DNA from: Sulfurospirillum arsenophilum NBRC 109478
GTDB taxonomy: Bacteria > Campylobacterota > Campylobacteria > Campylobacterales > Sulfurospirillaceae
DNA: 64,000 nt
Assembly (NCBI RefSeq): GCF_000813345.1
Contig: NZ_BBQF01000002.1
Span: 310,001-374,000, forward strand
Reading direction: 5' to 3'
The notes under the pieces were generated by a model that saw only the letters and a program-made list of their open reading frames with translations, was not told where the DNA came from and ran no database searches. Shown here one piece after another: positions 54,806 through 64,000 of this stretch. Positions within the stretch are counted from its first letter, which is position 1. Every line of letters starts with the position of its first letter. The position numbers and the translations under genes were made by a program.

Positions 54806-55012
54806 TTACGAAATGACTTCAAAACCTGCTTCATCAATTGCTTTTTCAAACACACTTACATCAATCGGAGCATCGTACTCAATAACCGTTTGACCACTGG
54901 CTAAGTCAACATTGACACTCTTGACACCTTTAATTCCCTCTAAAACACCTTTAACGCTTTTAACACATCCTCCACAACTCATCCCTTTAACCACCAATGT
55001 GATTGTTGCCAT
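54806..55012 (-). CDS. copZ: CopZ-type copper chaperone (HMA domain)
   Basis: 68 residues, one heavy-metal-associated domain with metal site MSCGGC (GMSCGGCVKSV). It would carry Cu(I) to CopA, which lies just upstream (22 bp). The two form an operon. Confidence 0.93.
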   Translation of the reverse strand: MATITLVVKGMSCGGCVKSVKGVLEGIKGVKSVNVDLASGQTVIEYDAPIDVSVFEKAIDEAGFEVIS

Positions 55013-55034
55013 TATGTATCCTTTTACTATGATT

Positions 55035-57200
55035 TTATTTTTTCATTTTCCAACGTCGTAACAGCAGCGAATTACTCACCACCGAGACCGAACTCATCGC
55101 CATTGCGCCACCTGCGACAATCGGGTTTAACATACCCAAAAATGCCAGAGGAATTGCTAACACATTATACACAAAAGCTAAGAAGAGGTTCTGCTTAATT
55201 TTTGACATCGTAGCACGCGAAAGTGCGATGGCATTGACGACATAGAGTGGATCATTTGCAATTAAGATAAGATCGGCGCTCTCCACAGCAATGTCCGAAC
55301 CATTGGACATCGCAATCGCCACATCAGCCACCGCAAGTGCAGGTGCATCGTTGATGCCATCACCGACCATGCAGACAAATTTTCCCTCGTTTTTAAGCTT
55401 TGCTATTGCCTCTGCTTTCCCGTTCGGCAAAACTTCTGCAAAAAAGTGCTTGATGCCAAGCTCACGAGCAACTTTCTGCGCACAACGTTCGTTATCTCCT
55501 GTGAGCATATACACTTCAATACCATCATTTTGAAGCTTCTCAACCGCCACTTTAGCACTCTCTCGAATCGTATCTGCCAATGCGATATACCCAAGAATCT
55601 GCTCTTTGGTAGCCAACGCTACAATGCTGTTGCCCTCTTCCAAAAACGTTTGCGCGACAGTTGAAGGTTGCAGAGAACTAAATTGCATAATAAAAGCAGG
55701 TGACCCAGCAAAGTAAACCACGCCATCGATCTCACCTGAAACGCCCAAACCTGAATAGTTCTGAAACGCTTGAACACTCTTTGATGAGTTCTGCGGTGCT
55801 GAAGCAATAATCGCTTTGGCTAACGGGTGTTTTGACCCCTCTTCTAAGGCTGCAACAAGGACTAGAAATTGCTCTTTATCCAATTCATTTTTTTCGATTA
55901 AAACATCGACCACTTGAGGATTTGCATAGGTCAATGTGCCTGTTTTATCGAACACGACAGCATTGATTTTTCCCACATTTTCAAGCACTTCTGCATTTTT
56001 GATGAGAATTCCCTCACTTGCCCCTCGCCCAACACCCACCATAATCGCCGTTGGCGTTGCAAGTCCAAGCGCACACGGACATGCGATAACCAATACCGAA
56101 ACAGCGTTGATAATCGCCTCTTCAAAATCGCCCCCGATAAACCACCACGCACCAAAAGTAATCACCGCGATGCTCACCACAATGGGCACAAAAATACCGG
56201 CAATCGTATCGGCAAGGCGTTGAATAGGCGCTTTGGAGCCTTGTGCTTCTTCGATAAGACGAACGATGGAAGCTAAAAAAGTGCCAGAACCAACTTTCGT
56301 GGCTTGGCATTTGAGCATCCCATCGCCGTTTTTGGTCGCCCCAACAATGACATCTCCCACGGATTTCAGCACGGGTAAACTTTCCCCCGTCATCATCGAC
56401 TCATCGACCATGCTATTGCCTTCCACAACAATACCATCCGTGGGGATGCTCTCGCCCGCTTTTACCACAAAAATATCGTTTACATGTAAAGCTTCAATGC
56501 TGATCTCTTCGACCACACCATTGCGCTCTACAAACGCTTTTTTAGGCTGTAAATGAAGGAGTTTTGCAATGGCAAAACCAGTCTTTGCCTTTGCTCTCAC
56601 CTCTAAAAGTTTGCCTAAAAGTACCAATGTTATTACCGAAACAGATGCTTCAAAGTAAAGGTGTAGCGGCACGTAAAATAGCACAACGCTGAGGCTTAAA
56701 AAATACGCGGCACTCGTACCCAAAACCACGAGAACATCCATATTGGCACTGCCACTTTTCAAGCTTTTGTAGGCACCTATATAAAATTTTCGTCCACAGT
56801 AAAACTGTACAATCGTCGCAAGCCCTAGCTGAATCATCGGTGAGAGGTGCAGATGGATATTGAAAAGCATCGCCACCATTTCGACTAAAAACGGCAGTGT
56901 GAGCAGTGCTGAGAGGCTAAATTCTCTTAAAAGTTTTTGATAATCTTGTTCTTTGTCCAGACTTTTTTGATCTTGATCGACTTTGGAAGACTCCGTGGCG
57001 CCAAAACCTGTTTTTTCAATGCTTTGGATGATTTCAGGAAGATTGATATTAGGGTTAGATGAAGCAACAAACGCTTTTTCGCTCGCCAAGTTGACATTGG
57101 CTTTGACGCCTTCAAGCTTTCCAAGTACACGCTCAATGCGTGCTGAACATGCTGCACATGTCATGCCCTTGATGTCAAGCTCAAAATGTTTTTCAGACAT
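55035..57200 (-). CDS. copA: Cu(I)-exporting P1B-type ATPase
   Basis: 721 residues. One N-terminal HMA domain ([10 protein letters not shown]), eight membrane segments, CPC in [11 protein letters not shown], phosphorylation site DKTGTLT, and the nucleotide-domain motif [11 protein letters not shown], plus HP (KHPLAKA). It pumps Cu(I) out of the cytoplasm. Palindrome copies lie in the gene (ALHVND, 56480-56489) and upstream (57279-57288). AGGAG precedes the ATG. Confidence 0.95.
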   Translation of the reverse strand: MSEKHFELDIKGMTCAACSARIERVLGKLEGVKANVNLASEKAFVASSNPNINLPEIIQSIEKTGFGATESSKVDQDQKSLDKEQDYQKLLREFSLSALLTLPFLVEMVAMLFNIHLHLSPMIQLGLATIVQFYCGRKFYIGAYKSLKSGSANMDVLVVLGTSAAYFLSLSVVLFYVPLHLYFEASVSVITLVLLGKLLEVRAKAKTGFAIAKLLHLQPKKAFVERNGVVEEISIEALHVNDIFVVKAGESIPTDGIVVEGNSMVDESMMTGESLPVLKSVGDVIVGATKNGDGMLKCQATKVGSGTFLASIVRLIEEAQGSKAPIQRLADTIAGIFVPIVVSIAVITFGAWWFIGGDFEEAIINAVSVLVIACPCALGLATPTAIMVGVGRGASEGILIKNAEVLENVGKINAVVFDKTGTLTYANPQVVDVLIEKNELDKEQFLVLVAALEEGSKHPLAKAIIASAPQNSSKSVQAFQNYSGLGVSGEIDGVVYFAGSPAFIMQFSSLQPSTVAQTFLEEGNSIVALATKEQILGYIALADTIRESAKVAVEKLQNDGIEVYMLTGDNERCAQKVARELGIKHFFAEVLPNGKAEAIAKLKNEGKFVCMVGDGINDAPALAVADVAIAMSNGSDIAVESADLILIANDPLYVVNAIALSRATMSKIKQNLFLAFVYNVLAIPLAFLGMLNPIVAGGAMAMSSVSVVSNSLLLRRWKMKK

Positions 57201-57291
57201 TTTTTGTCTCCTTTATTTTTTGACATTCTAACGCTTCGTTACTTGTGCCAAGATGAAACAAAAAATGTAGACAAATCTTTACATGTAAAGA

Positions 57292-58596
57292 CTATTCGTC
57301 TTCTTTTGCTTCCAAAAGTTGAGCAGCTTCGATGTCTGTGTTAAAATCTTGGTATTCAAGTTTGGCATCTTTAAGATTTTTAGTTGCTTTGGCGCCTAAA
57401 CGCTTCAAATTCTCTACGCGACCTAGTATATTACCTGAGCCTTCTGTGAGCTGTTTTTGAGCGTTTTCATAGCTGTTATTGAGTGTTTGAAGCTGGCTGC
57501 CAACTTTTTTGAAACTCTCTGAAAAACCGACCATTTTGTCATACATTTTTCCAGCTTCATCAAAAAGCTTTGAGGCTAAAGTACTCGACTGCTCACTTTG
57601 CCAGTAGAGATAAATAGTGCGCAATGAAACGGTTAACGTTGAAGGGTTAACAATGGCAATATGCTTGCGAAGCGCGTACTCATAGAGTTTTGGATCTTCA
57701 TTGATCGCGACCGAAAAAGCACCTTCAATGGGAACAAACATAAACACATACTGGAGTGTGCCTTGTTTATAGTGAGTGTAGTCTTTACTATCAAGTATGT
57801 CAATATGCTCACGAAACGCCTGCATCAAGGCTTTAGAAGCAATGTGTTTTTCTTCTTCACTCTCCGCCCTGATAAACTCATCGTAACTATTCAACGAAAC
57901 TTTCGAATCAATAATGATGGTACGATCTTGAGGGAGTTTAATGACGACATCAGGACGCTTTGTTCGTCCCTCTTCATCTTTATAACTCTCTTGTGTTTCA
58001 TAATGCACACCCTTGATGAGTCCTGAGTACTCTAAAACACTCTCCAAGATCATTTCACCCCAACTGCCTTGGCTCTGTTTTTTACCTTTGAGCGCTTTGG
58101 TGAGATTTTCAGCCTCTTTGGAGATGTTCATACCAGCTCTTGCGACCTGTTCAATCTCTTTAGAGAGCTCTGCAAATTTTTTCGTGCTGTTTTCTTGGGA
58201 ATTTTCAACACTTTTTTTAAAACCATCTAAATTTTCTTTAAAGGGCTTAAGCAGTGTTTCAAGCGATTTTATCGAGGTGTCATCCAGTTTTTGAAGCTTT
58301 TTCTCTAGGTGTTGCTCCATGATAGCATTAAGCTTGAGTTCAAGCTTTTTCCCCTGCTCTTCAAGATCAAGTTTGAGTTTTTGATTTCCCTCTTTTTGGG
58401 CACTCAGTTCTGCTTGGAGTTTCGCACTTTGCATGTTAAGGGTTAAATTATCGGAAGTTAACTGCTCATTTTTGGCTTTAAATTCGGCTAATACATAGGC
58501 TTTTTCCTGAAGCACCGACTTAATCCACAATCCAAACACCACCATGGCAACACTAAATGTAATAAAAATAGCTAAAAATAGCATCTCTTGAGGCAT
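57292..58596 (-). CDS. rmuC: RmuC family protein
   Basis: 434 residues. One N-terminal membrane segment (about 5-24), a long coiled coil (about 30-165), then the RmuC nuclease-like domain (KQSQGSWGEMILESVLEYSG, KRPDVVIKLPQDRTIIIDSK, FMFVPIEGAF). RmuC limits inversions at short repeats in E. coli. It has palindromes before its start (58617-58626) and after its stop (57279-57288). Confidence 0.92.
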   Translation of the reverse strand: MPQEMLFLAIFITFSVAMVVFGLWIKSVLQEKAYVLAEFKAKNEQLTSDNLTLNMQSAKLQAELSAQKEGNQKLKLDLEEQGKKLELKLNAIMEQHLEKKLQKLDDTSIKSLETLLKPFKENLDGFKKSVENSQENSTKKFAELSKEIEQVARAGMNISKEAENLTKALKGKKQSQGSWGEMILESVLEYSGLIKGVHYETQESYKDEEGRTKRPDVVIKLPQDRTIIIDSKVSLNSYDEFIRAESEEEKHIASKALMQAFREHIDILDSKDYTHYKQGTLQYVFMFVPIEGAFSVAINEDPKLYEYALRKHIAIVNPSTLTVSLRTIYLYWQSEQSSTLASKLFDEAGKMYDKMVGFSESFKKVGSQLQTLNNSYENAQKQLTEGSGNILGRVENLKRLGAKATKNLKDAKLEYQDFNTDIEAAQLLEAKEDE

Positions 58597-58633
58597 AACA
58601 AACTCCTAATATGTGCTTACATGTAAAGAAAGA

Positions 58634-58918
58634 TTATTCGATATAAATGGTGTCTAAAATCTGATTTTTGAAGCGAATATTTTCCAAGTTTTGCTTTAAA
58701 ACGCGGTTCTCTTCTTTAAGAATTGAGTACTCACCATACAGTTTGCTAATATCACGGCTCATGTAATAAATTTGATTTTTGATGTAAATTTTGGGAAGAA
58801 TCAGCAAAAAGGCGACAAACATCACCATATACACGAGCAATAAAAAACGAAAATCGAGATTTTTCTCGACCTTCTGCTCGGCATCATACTGTTCTAAAAG
58901 ATCGTTTTTATCGCCCAT
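58634..58918 (-). CDS. FtsL-like membrane protein downstream of rsmH
   Basis: 94 residues: cytoplasmic start, one membrane segment (about 25-46: LLLVYMVMFVAFLLILPKIY), and a periplasmic coiled coil (50-90, YGEYSILKEENRVLKQNLEN). Size, topology and position (its start meets the stop of rsmH) match FtsL, the small divisome coiled-coil protein. The sequence itself is too variable to prove it. Confidence 0.7.
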   Translation of the reverse strand: MGDKNDLLEQYDAEQKVEKNLDFRFLLLVYMVMFVAFLLILPKIYIKNQIYYMSRDISKLYGEYSILKEENRVLKQNLENIRFKNQILDTIYIE

Positions 58919-59835
58919 TATGCACTCTTTATCTCAAAAACTCTCAGTTTTGCACTACGGCTACGAGGATTTTTCTTGACTTCAGCATTACTTGCTTCAA
59001 TCGGTTTTTTACTGATGAGTTTACCTAAGCGGTGGTTATTACCACACATACAACGCATCACAGTAGGTGGGCAAATACAGTTTTGTGACCAAAGTTTAAA
59101 GGTCTGCTTCACGATGCGATCTTCAAGGGAATGAAACGAAATAATTCCTACCATACAGTGCTCAAAATTGGCATTTTTGATGCTTTCCAAAAGCTCAGTT
59201 AGAACACCCAGTTCGTTATTGACTTCAATACGAATGGCTTGAAACAGAAGTGTCGAAGGATGGATACTCTTTTTCCCTCCCACTTTCTCAGCTAATTTAG
59301 AAAGCTCTTTGGCACTTTGAAGAGGCACTTTGGCTCTAGCTTCGCAGATAAGATGTGCCAATTTTTTATACTCGTGAATCTCGCCATATTCCCGTAAAAT
59401 AAACTCTAGCTTCTCTTTGGAGTAGTGATTGATGACTTCATAAGCACTAAGTTCCTGCTTCGGGTTCATGCGCATATCTAACACATCGGAATCAAAAGCA
59501 AATCCACGCTCTTTTTTATCAAGTTGCAAGGAAGAAACACCGATATCAGCGAGAATTCCTCGGATGGGGAGATCCGTATATTTAGAAATAACAGAAGAAA
59601 AATTACCATGATGAAACACAACACGATCACCAAAGCGTTCTAACCTTTTTTTGCTAAAGGCTAACGCCTCTTCATCTTGATCACACCCAATAAGTTTGAT
59701 GTTAGGATTTTGCTCCAAAAGAGCCTCACTATGCCCACCATATCCTAGCGTACAGTCAACAATAACCCCATCATTAAGGCTAGAAAATGCCTCTTTGACC
59801 TCTTCTAAAAGTACGGGGATATGGGGAATGTTCAC
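58918..59835 (-). CDS. rsmH: 16S rRNA (cytosine-1402-N4) methyltransferase
   Basis: 305 residues. HIPVLLEEVKEAF at the start, the SAM loop VDCTLGYGGHSEALL, DIGVSSLQLD, and SFHSLEDRIVKQTF near the end. It methylates C1402 of 16S rRNA. The gene is followed by the FtsL-like gene, as in many dcw clusters, although the rest of the cluster is not here. Confidence 0.96.
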   Translation of the reverse strand: MNIPHIPVLLEEVKEAFSSLNDGVIVDCTLGYGGHSEALLEQNPNIKLIGCDQDEEALAFSKKRLERFGDRVVFHHGNFSSVISKYTDLPIRGILADIGVSSLQLDKKERGFAFDSDVLDMRMNPKQELSAYEVINHYSKEKLEFILREYGEIHEYKKLAHLICEARAKVPLQSAKELSKLAEKVGGKKSIHPSTLLFQAIRIEVNNELGVLTELLESIKNANFEHCMVGIISFHSLEDRIVKQTFKLWSQNCICPPTVMRCMCGNNHRLGKLISKKPIEASNAEVKKNPRSRSAKLRVFEIKSA

Positions 59836-59862
59836 TGTGTGTCCTTCATTAAAATGGCTCTA

Positions 59863-61167
59863 TTATAATCTATTGAGACTTACAATCGCCTCATACGCTA
59901 CGTCCATCATCGTTTCAATTTCTTTACATGTAATCACATAAGGGGGCATAAAATAGACAACATTGCCCAGCGGACGCAGTATCACGCCCTTTTTCAGGGC
60001 ATACTCAAATATTTTTAAATTCACACGAAAATCAATCGGATAAACATCAAGTTCCACAGCTGCGATCATTCCCATTTGACGAATTTTTTGCACATTGGGA
60101 AGTATTTTGAACTGCTCTAATTTAGAAGCGATTAGTGCAATTTTTTCTTGGTTTTTTTCTAAAATAGACTCATTCTCAAATATATCAAGTGTTGCATTCG
60201 CTGCACTGCAAGCTAATGGGTTGCCTGTATAACTATGAGAATGTAAAAATGCCTTAAATTCGGCGTAATCGCAATAAAATGCATCATACACTTTTTGAGT
60301 CGTAAGAACAACAGAAAGGGGAAGATAACCGCCCGTTAGTCCTTTGGATAATGTCATAAAATCAGGACTAACATTTGCATGTTCACAGGCAAACATTTTG
60401 CCCGTCCTACCAAAGCCAACAGCGATCTCATCGGCAATAAGATGCACACCATACTCATCACACAGTTTGCGAGCAAGCGAAATATAAAGTGGATGATACA
60501 TGTTCATTCCACCCGAACATTGAATCAGTGGCTCGATGATAAACGCTGAAATTTGAGCTGCTTTTTCTTTAAAAATTTGCTCCAGCGCATCCGCTGCTTT
60601 TATGGCACTCTCCTGCGTTTGATCTTTAGGAACAGGAGTTTGAATCGTTTGCAATAAAATATCTTCAAAAACCTCTTTATAAAGCTTCACATCACCAACG
60701 GCTAAAGCACCGATGGTTTCGCCATGATAACTGTTTTCTAAAGAGACAAAGAAAGGTCGTTTTTCGCCTCTGTTTTTATGGTATTGAAAGCTCATTTTCA
60801 AAGCTACTTCGATCGCACTGGAGCCATTATCAGCATAAAAACATTTCACCAGCCTTTTTGGTGCTATGGCACATAGCCTTTTGGAAAGCCTAATGATCGG
60901 CTCATGCGTAAATCCAGCAAAAATAACATGTTCTAGCGTTTCTAATTGCTCTTTAACTTTTTGATTGATGTAAGGGTTGCAATGACCGAAAAGATTGACC
61001 CACCAAGAACTAACACCGTCAATATAACGGTTATCTTCAAAATCGTGTAAATAAACCCCTTTCCCACTTTTAATAGGGATAATCGGAAGTGTCTCGTGGT
61101 CTTTCATCTGCGTACAAGGATGCCATATATGCTTTAAATCATCCTCAATTAACATTTTTGTGTTCAT
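59863..61167 (-). CDS. bioA: Adenosylmethionine-8-amino-7-oxononanoate transaminase
   Basis: 434 residues from the ATG at 61167; the ORF extends to a TTG at 61206. PLP-dependent class III aminotransferase making DAPA in biotin synthesis. IWHPCTQMKDHE at the start, GVSSWWVNLFGHCNP, LSKGLTGGYLPLS with the PLP-binding lysine, and the C-terminal RPLGNVVYFMPPYVI. A palindrome copy near the end is read as ITCKE (59934-59943). No other bio gene is in the window. Confidence 0.94.
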   Translation of the reverse strand: MNTKMLIEDDLKHIWHPCTQMKDHETLPIIPIKSGKGVYLHDFEDNRYIDGVSSWWVNLFGHCNPYINQKVKEQLETLEHVIFAGFTHEPIIRLSKRLCAIAPKRLVKCFYADNGSSAIEVALKMSFQYHKNRGEKRPFFVSLENSYHGETIGALAVGDVKLYKEVFEDILLQTIQTPVPKDQTQESAIKAADALEQIFKEKAAQISAFIIEPLIQCSGGMNMYHPLYISLARKLCDEYGVHLIADEIAVGFGRTGKMFACEHANVSPDFMTLSKGLTGGYLPLSVVLTTQKVYDAFYCDYAEFKAFLHSHSYTGNPLACSAANATLDIFENESILEKNQEKIALIASKLEQFKILPNVQKIRQMGMIAAVELDVYPIDFRVNLKIFEYALKKGVILRPLGNVVYFMPPYVITCKEIETMMDVAYEAIVSLNRL

Positions 61168-61272
61168 TGTTACATTTTGCCTTTTTTTGTTAGGAGTTTC
61201 ACGCAATTTATGGTTATTTAATAACTATATAGATAGAATTATAGCAAAATACAAAGATCTCAAAGGTTAAGA

Positions 61273-62733
61273 ATGATTACGTGGATGCAACGTCACAAGA
61301 AATATCTGGTCATCACTATCTGGATTAGCACAATAGCATTCGTCGGTGCTGGTTTCGTAGGATGGGGGGCTTATGACCTCAATAAAGATCGCGCTGCTTC
61401 TGTTGCCAAGGTAGGTCATCGTACCATTTCTGTCCAAGAATTTCAATCCGCTTATGCAACCCACTACAACTTCTACAACAATCTTCTAGGTGGCAAACTC
61501 ACTCAAGAACAAGCAGAACAAATGGGTCTTGATAAAATCGTTATGAACACACTGGTCAATCAAACACTTCTGTTGAATTATGCTGATGAGCTTGGTCTTC
61601 TTGCAACCAAAGAAGATGTCAAAGAGCGCCTTAAAAACACTTCAACGTTCCAAACTGATGGCGTTTTTAACAAAGATCTTTACTACTCAATCCTCAAAGC
61701 AAATCGTATCAATCCAAGCGATTATGAGAATGGCCTTGAAAAAGAAATTTTAAATGCAAAACTTGAAAACTTCTTCAAACTCACACCTTCACCTAAAGAG
61801 ATCGACCTTTTTGCATCTGCCTTTTTTATGGAAGATCGCATCGCAGTTGCTTCGGTAACACTTGATGCAAATGAAGTCACAGCGAATGAAGAAGCGATCA
61901 AAGCCTACTGGGAAAAAAATAAATCAAACTATCTGACTAAAAAAAGCTATACACTTGAACTTCTTAATCTTCCTGCTTCACAAGCAAAATTTGATGATAA
62001 AACACTCGAAGAGTTTTTCAATCAAGAAAAATTCAATTATACATTTGAAGATGGAAAATTGATGACATTTGCGGAAGCTAAGAGTAAAGTCGCAGTAAAC
62101 CTCAGACTTAAAAACGATAAGAAAAGTGCCCTAGAATCTTTCCTTGCTTTCAAAAAAGGTGAAGTGCCCGCCAATGAAACAAAAGTTGTTTTTGATGATG
62201 ATACGATATACCCTCTCGATAAAATTCAAGTAGCAGCTAGAGACGAAGTACTAAAACCACTCGTTATCAAAGACAACTACGTTATCATTAAAATTAAAGA
62301 GATTAAATTTCCTGAACCAATGTCTTATGATATGGCTAAGAAAGATGCGAGCCGTGATCTTTTAGAAGGATTAAAAAGTGCCGCATTGGAAAAGAAAGCC
62401 CAAGTCAAACTTGACAATTTTTCAGGAAGCGACATTGGCTTTGTAAGTAGGGATTCTGTCAAGTCTATTGCAGGGCTTAGTGAAGCAAAAAGTGCAGAGT
62501 TTTTAAGTCACGTTTTTGATAACACAACAAAAAAAGGTTATAAAGTTATTGATGGTAAAGCCATTGTTTACGAGGTTTTGGAACAAAAGTTGCTTAACAA
62601 GGACAAGGCTAAGCAGTATGTTAGTTTGATTAGCGAAAATGTTTCGCAAGTGAAACAATCTGAGTTAAATCAAAATCTTATCAAAAAGCTCGCTACTGCG
62701 TATAAAGTCGAGCAATACTACAAAGGAAAATAG
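61273..62733 (+). CDS. PpiD/SurA-like membrane-anchored peptidyl-prolyl isomerase
   Basis: 486 residues. One N-terminal membrane anchor (about 12-34, YLVITIWISTIAFVGAGFVG), a SurA_N/PpiD_N-type helical chaperone domain (35-190), a parvulin-like region in the middle (weak; KKSYTLELLNLPASQAKFDD onward) and C-terminal helices. It helps outer-membrane or secreted proteins fold. It is directly before ftsA, the two genes touching. Confidence 0.82.
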   Translation: MITWMQRHKKYLVITIWISTIAFVGAGFVGWGAYDLNKDRAASVAKVGHRTISVQEFQSAYATHYNFYNNLLGGKLTQEQAEQMGLDKIVMNTLVNQTLLLNYADELGLLATKEDVKERLKNTSTFQTDGVFNKDLYYSILKANRINPSDYENGLEKEILNAKLENFFKLTPSPKEIDLFASAFFMEDRIAVASVTLDANEVTANEEAIKAYWEKNKSNYLTKKSYTLELLNLPASQAKFDDKTLEEFFNQEKFNYTFEDGKLMTFAEAKSKVAVNLRLKNDKKSALESFLAFKKGEVPANETKVVFDDDTIYPLDKIQVAARDEVLKPLVIKDNYVIIKIKEIKFPEPMSYDMAKKDASRDLLEGLKSAALEKKAQVKLDNFSGSDIGFVSRDSVKSIAGLSEAKSAEFLSHVFDNTTKKGYKVIDGKAIVYEVLEQKLLNKDKAKQYVSLISENVSQVKQSELNQNLIKKLATAYKVEQYYKGK

Positions 62734-64000
62734 TTGAGCACTACGATTTTAGGTATCGACATTGGTTCAACCAAGATTTGCGCTATTATCGCTCAAAAAA
62801 ACGATGATGGTGACGTCAAAATCTTAGGCGCAGGTATTGCAAAGTCTCAAGGTCTTAAAAAAGGTATTATTACCAATATTGACCTTGCTTCAAAGTCGAT
62901 TCGCAATGCACTTAATGATGCAAAAAGAGTCGCGGGTACACAGTACGAGATGGTTATCGTTTCGATTTCTGGAGCTTACACGAAAAGTGTTGATAGCAGC
63001 GGTATTGTCAATATTCCAAACCGTGATATTGGTATCAAAGAAATTAATCGTGCAATGCAAATGGCAGATCATAACGCTAATATCCCAAATGAATATGAAA
63101 AACTCCACGTACTTCCTTACAATTTCAAAGTTGATGATCAAGAATTTATCGAAGATCCACTGGGAATGAATGGGGCACGCTTGGAAGTCCAGGTTCACAT
63201 CATTACCGCACAAAAATCTTCACTCAGTAACCTTAGAAAAGCTGTTAAATCAGCAGGTGTTGAAATTGACAATATTGTTCTTGGCGGTTACGCCTCAGCA
63301 ATTGCTGTTTTAAATCACGATGAGCGCGAACTCGGTGTTGCTGTGATTGATATGGGTGGCGCTACATGTAACATCATGATTCATGCTGGCAACTCTATGC
63401 GTTTCAATGACTATCTAGGCGTGGGTTCACTGAATATTACTAACGATCTCTCAACCGCTCTGCATACACCTCTTGGTGCAGCAGAAGAGATTAAAATTAA
63501 TTATGGCTCGCTTAAAAGTAATTCAAGCGAACTCATCGAACTCCCTGTCATTGGGGATGATGGATCAACCCATGAAGTATCACTCAATATTGTTTCTAAC
63601 GTTATCTATGTTAGGGTTGAAGAGACACTAATGATCTTAGCAAAAACACTTGAAGATAGTAGTTTTAAAGAACAAATCGGTGCTGGTGTTGTTTTGACAG
63701 GTGGAATGACAAAACTAGATGGCATTAGAGAATTAGCATCAGCAATTTTTGACAATGTGCCTATTAGAATTGCCAAACCAAGAGAAATGGATGGCCTCTT
63801 TGAGACGCTCAGAGATCCAAGCTATTCAACGGCAATTGGTCTTGTTCTTTACGGTGGAGGCTATTTTACACCGTATGAGATCGATTCAAATAAAAAATTA
63901 CGATACAAAGATGAGACCATAGAACCAACGCGTCACCAACATCAAGAGACATTTGAAGAGGCTGATGGCGTTGAAGAAAATGAAATTGGAACACTTCCTG
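62734..64000 (+). CDS. ftsA: Cell division protein FtsA, N-terminal part (3' end outside window)
   Basis: About 422 residues are visible. The start is the TTG at 62734, immediately after the previous stop, with AAAGGA 7 bases upstream. The protein begins LSTTILGIDIGSTKICAIIA (actin-fold phosphate loop), has VSISGAYTKSVDSSGIVNIP (1C domain), IDMGGATCNIMI and VVLTGGMTKLDGI. It ties FtsZ to the membrane at the division site. A palindrome-like TACATGTA (63363-63370) is read as TCN. The membrane-targeting tail is outside the window. Confidence 0.93.
   Translation, partial: MSTTILGIDIGSTKICAIIAQKNDDGDVKILGAGIAKSQGLKKGIITNIDLASKSIRNALNDAKRVAGTQYEMVIVSISGAYTKSVDSSGIVNIPNRDIGIKEINRAMQMADHNANIPNEYEKLHVLPYNFKVDDQEFIEDPLGMNGARLEVQVHIITAQKSSLSNLRKAVKSAGVEIDNIVLGGYASAIAVLNHDERELGVAVIDMGGATCNIMIHAGNSMRFNDYLGVGSLNITNDLSTALHTPLGAAEEIKINYGSLKSNSSELIELPVIGDDGSTHEVSLNIVSNVIYVRVEETLMILAKTLEDSSFKEQIGAGVVLTGGMTKLDGIRELASAIFDNVPIRIAKPREMDGLFETLRDPSYSTAIGLVLYGGGYFTPYEIDSNKKLRYKDETIEPTRHQHQETFEEADGVEENEIGTLP

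Noticed and set aside
1-64000. tRNA, rRNA, CRISPR arrays, insertion sequences, prophage or attachment sites
   Set aside because: None seen; nearly all sequence is covered by protein genes, no spaced direct repeats were found, and no transposase or integrase is encoded.

Overview
The window looks like a single contiguous piece of chromosome from an epsilonproteobacterium (Campylobacterota), most likely Sulfurospirillum or a close relative. The evidence is the low-to-moderate GC content, the epsilon-specific DnaA partner HobA, and the gene order hspR-cbpA next to htrA and a CprRS-like two-component system, which I recall from Campylobacter jejuni. It carries mostly housekeeping genes, packed tightly into operons with 1-14 bp overlaps. 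I see no rRNA, tRNA, CRISPR array, insertion sequence or prophage, and no gene-free stretch longer than 300 bases.

Layout. 1-6048 (minus strand): an eight-gene run, rppH-lysC-hobA-holB-folP-zinc ribbon membrane protein-tauE-ligA (ligA cut by the window edge). 6125-7180: hemW. 7170-10060 (minus): a Kef-type antiporter, hspR and cbpA. 10232-14067 (plus): htrA, cprR-like, cprS-like and a small GGDEF-like protein. 14098-17892 (minus): a LolC/E permease and secA; 18018: lolA; 18603: nhaA. 19843-24531 (minus): mnmE-jag-yidC-yidD-rnpA-rpmH, the membrane-insertion/RNA cluster. 24635-29164 (minus): a four-gene B12-dependent glutamate mutase operon ending in an adenylate-forming ligase. 29250-31020: a tetraheme cytochrome, an RraA-like protein, a cysteine-rich protein and a small periplasmic protein. 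31065-33638: clpB. 33864-38619 (plus): ctpA-type protease, purC-purS-purQ, a BatD-like protein, plsC; then htpG. 40660-49418 (minus): YyaL-type thioredoxin protein, rhodanese, UvrD helicase, an MshN/MshM-like pair, a FliL-like protein and a PIF1-type helicase. 49475-54659: a two-enzyme wall-hydrolase lipoprotein, DUF1737, RhuM-Doc, tpx and NnrS. 54806-59835 (minus): copZ-copA, rmuC, an FtsL-like protein, rsmH. Then bioA (minus), a PpiD-like chaperone and ftsA (cut by the edge).

The strongest unexplained signal is a short palindrome, TTACATGTAA, present 36 times as the full 10-mer and 42 times as TACATGTA. By hand estimate about 0.2 and 2 copies would be expected from base composition. It occurs both inside genes (mostly read as Leu-His-Val or Thr-Cys-Lys/Asn) and between genes, where several copies build terminator hairpins. 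Other points of interest are the glutamate mutase/ligase operon without methylaspartase, apparent AUA and AUU start codons for mnmE and rnpA, paired HAIR-like HspR operators at cbpA and clpB, and a long hairpin in the htpG leader.

Functionally the genes cover DNA replication and repair (hobA, holB, ligA, uvrD, PIF1, rmuC), protein export and quality control (secA, yidC, lolA, lolC/E, htrA, clpB, htpG, cbpA, ppiD-like), cell division and wall (ftsA, FtsL-like, rsmH, NlpC-M15), and purine, folate and biotin synthesis.
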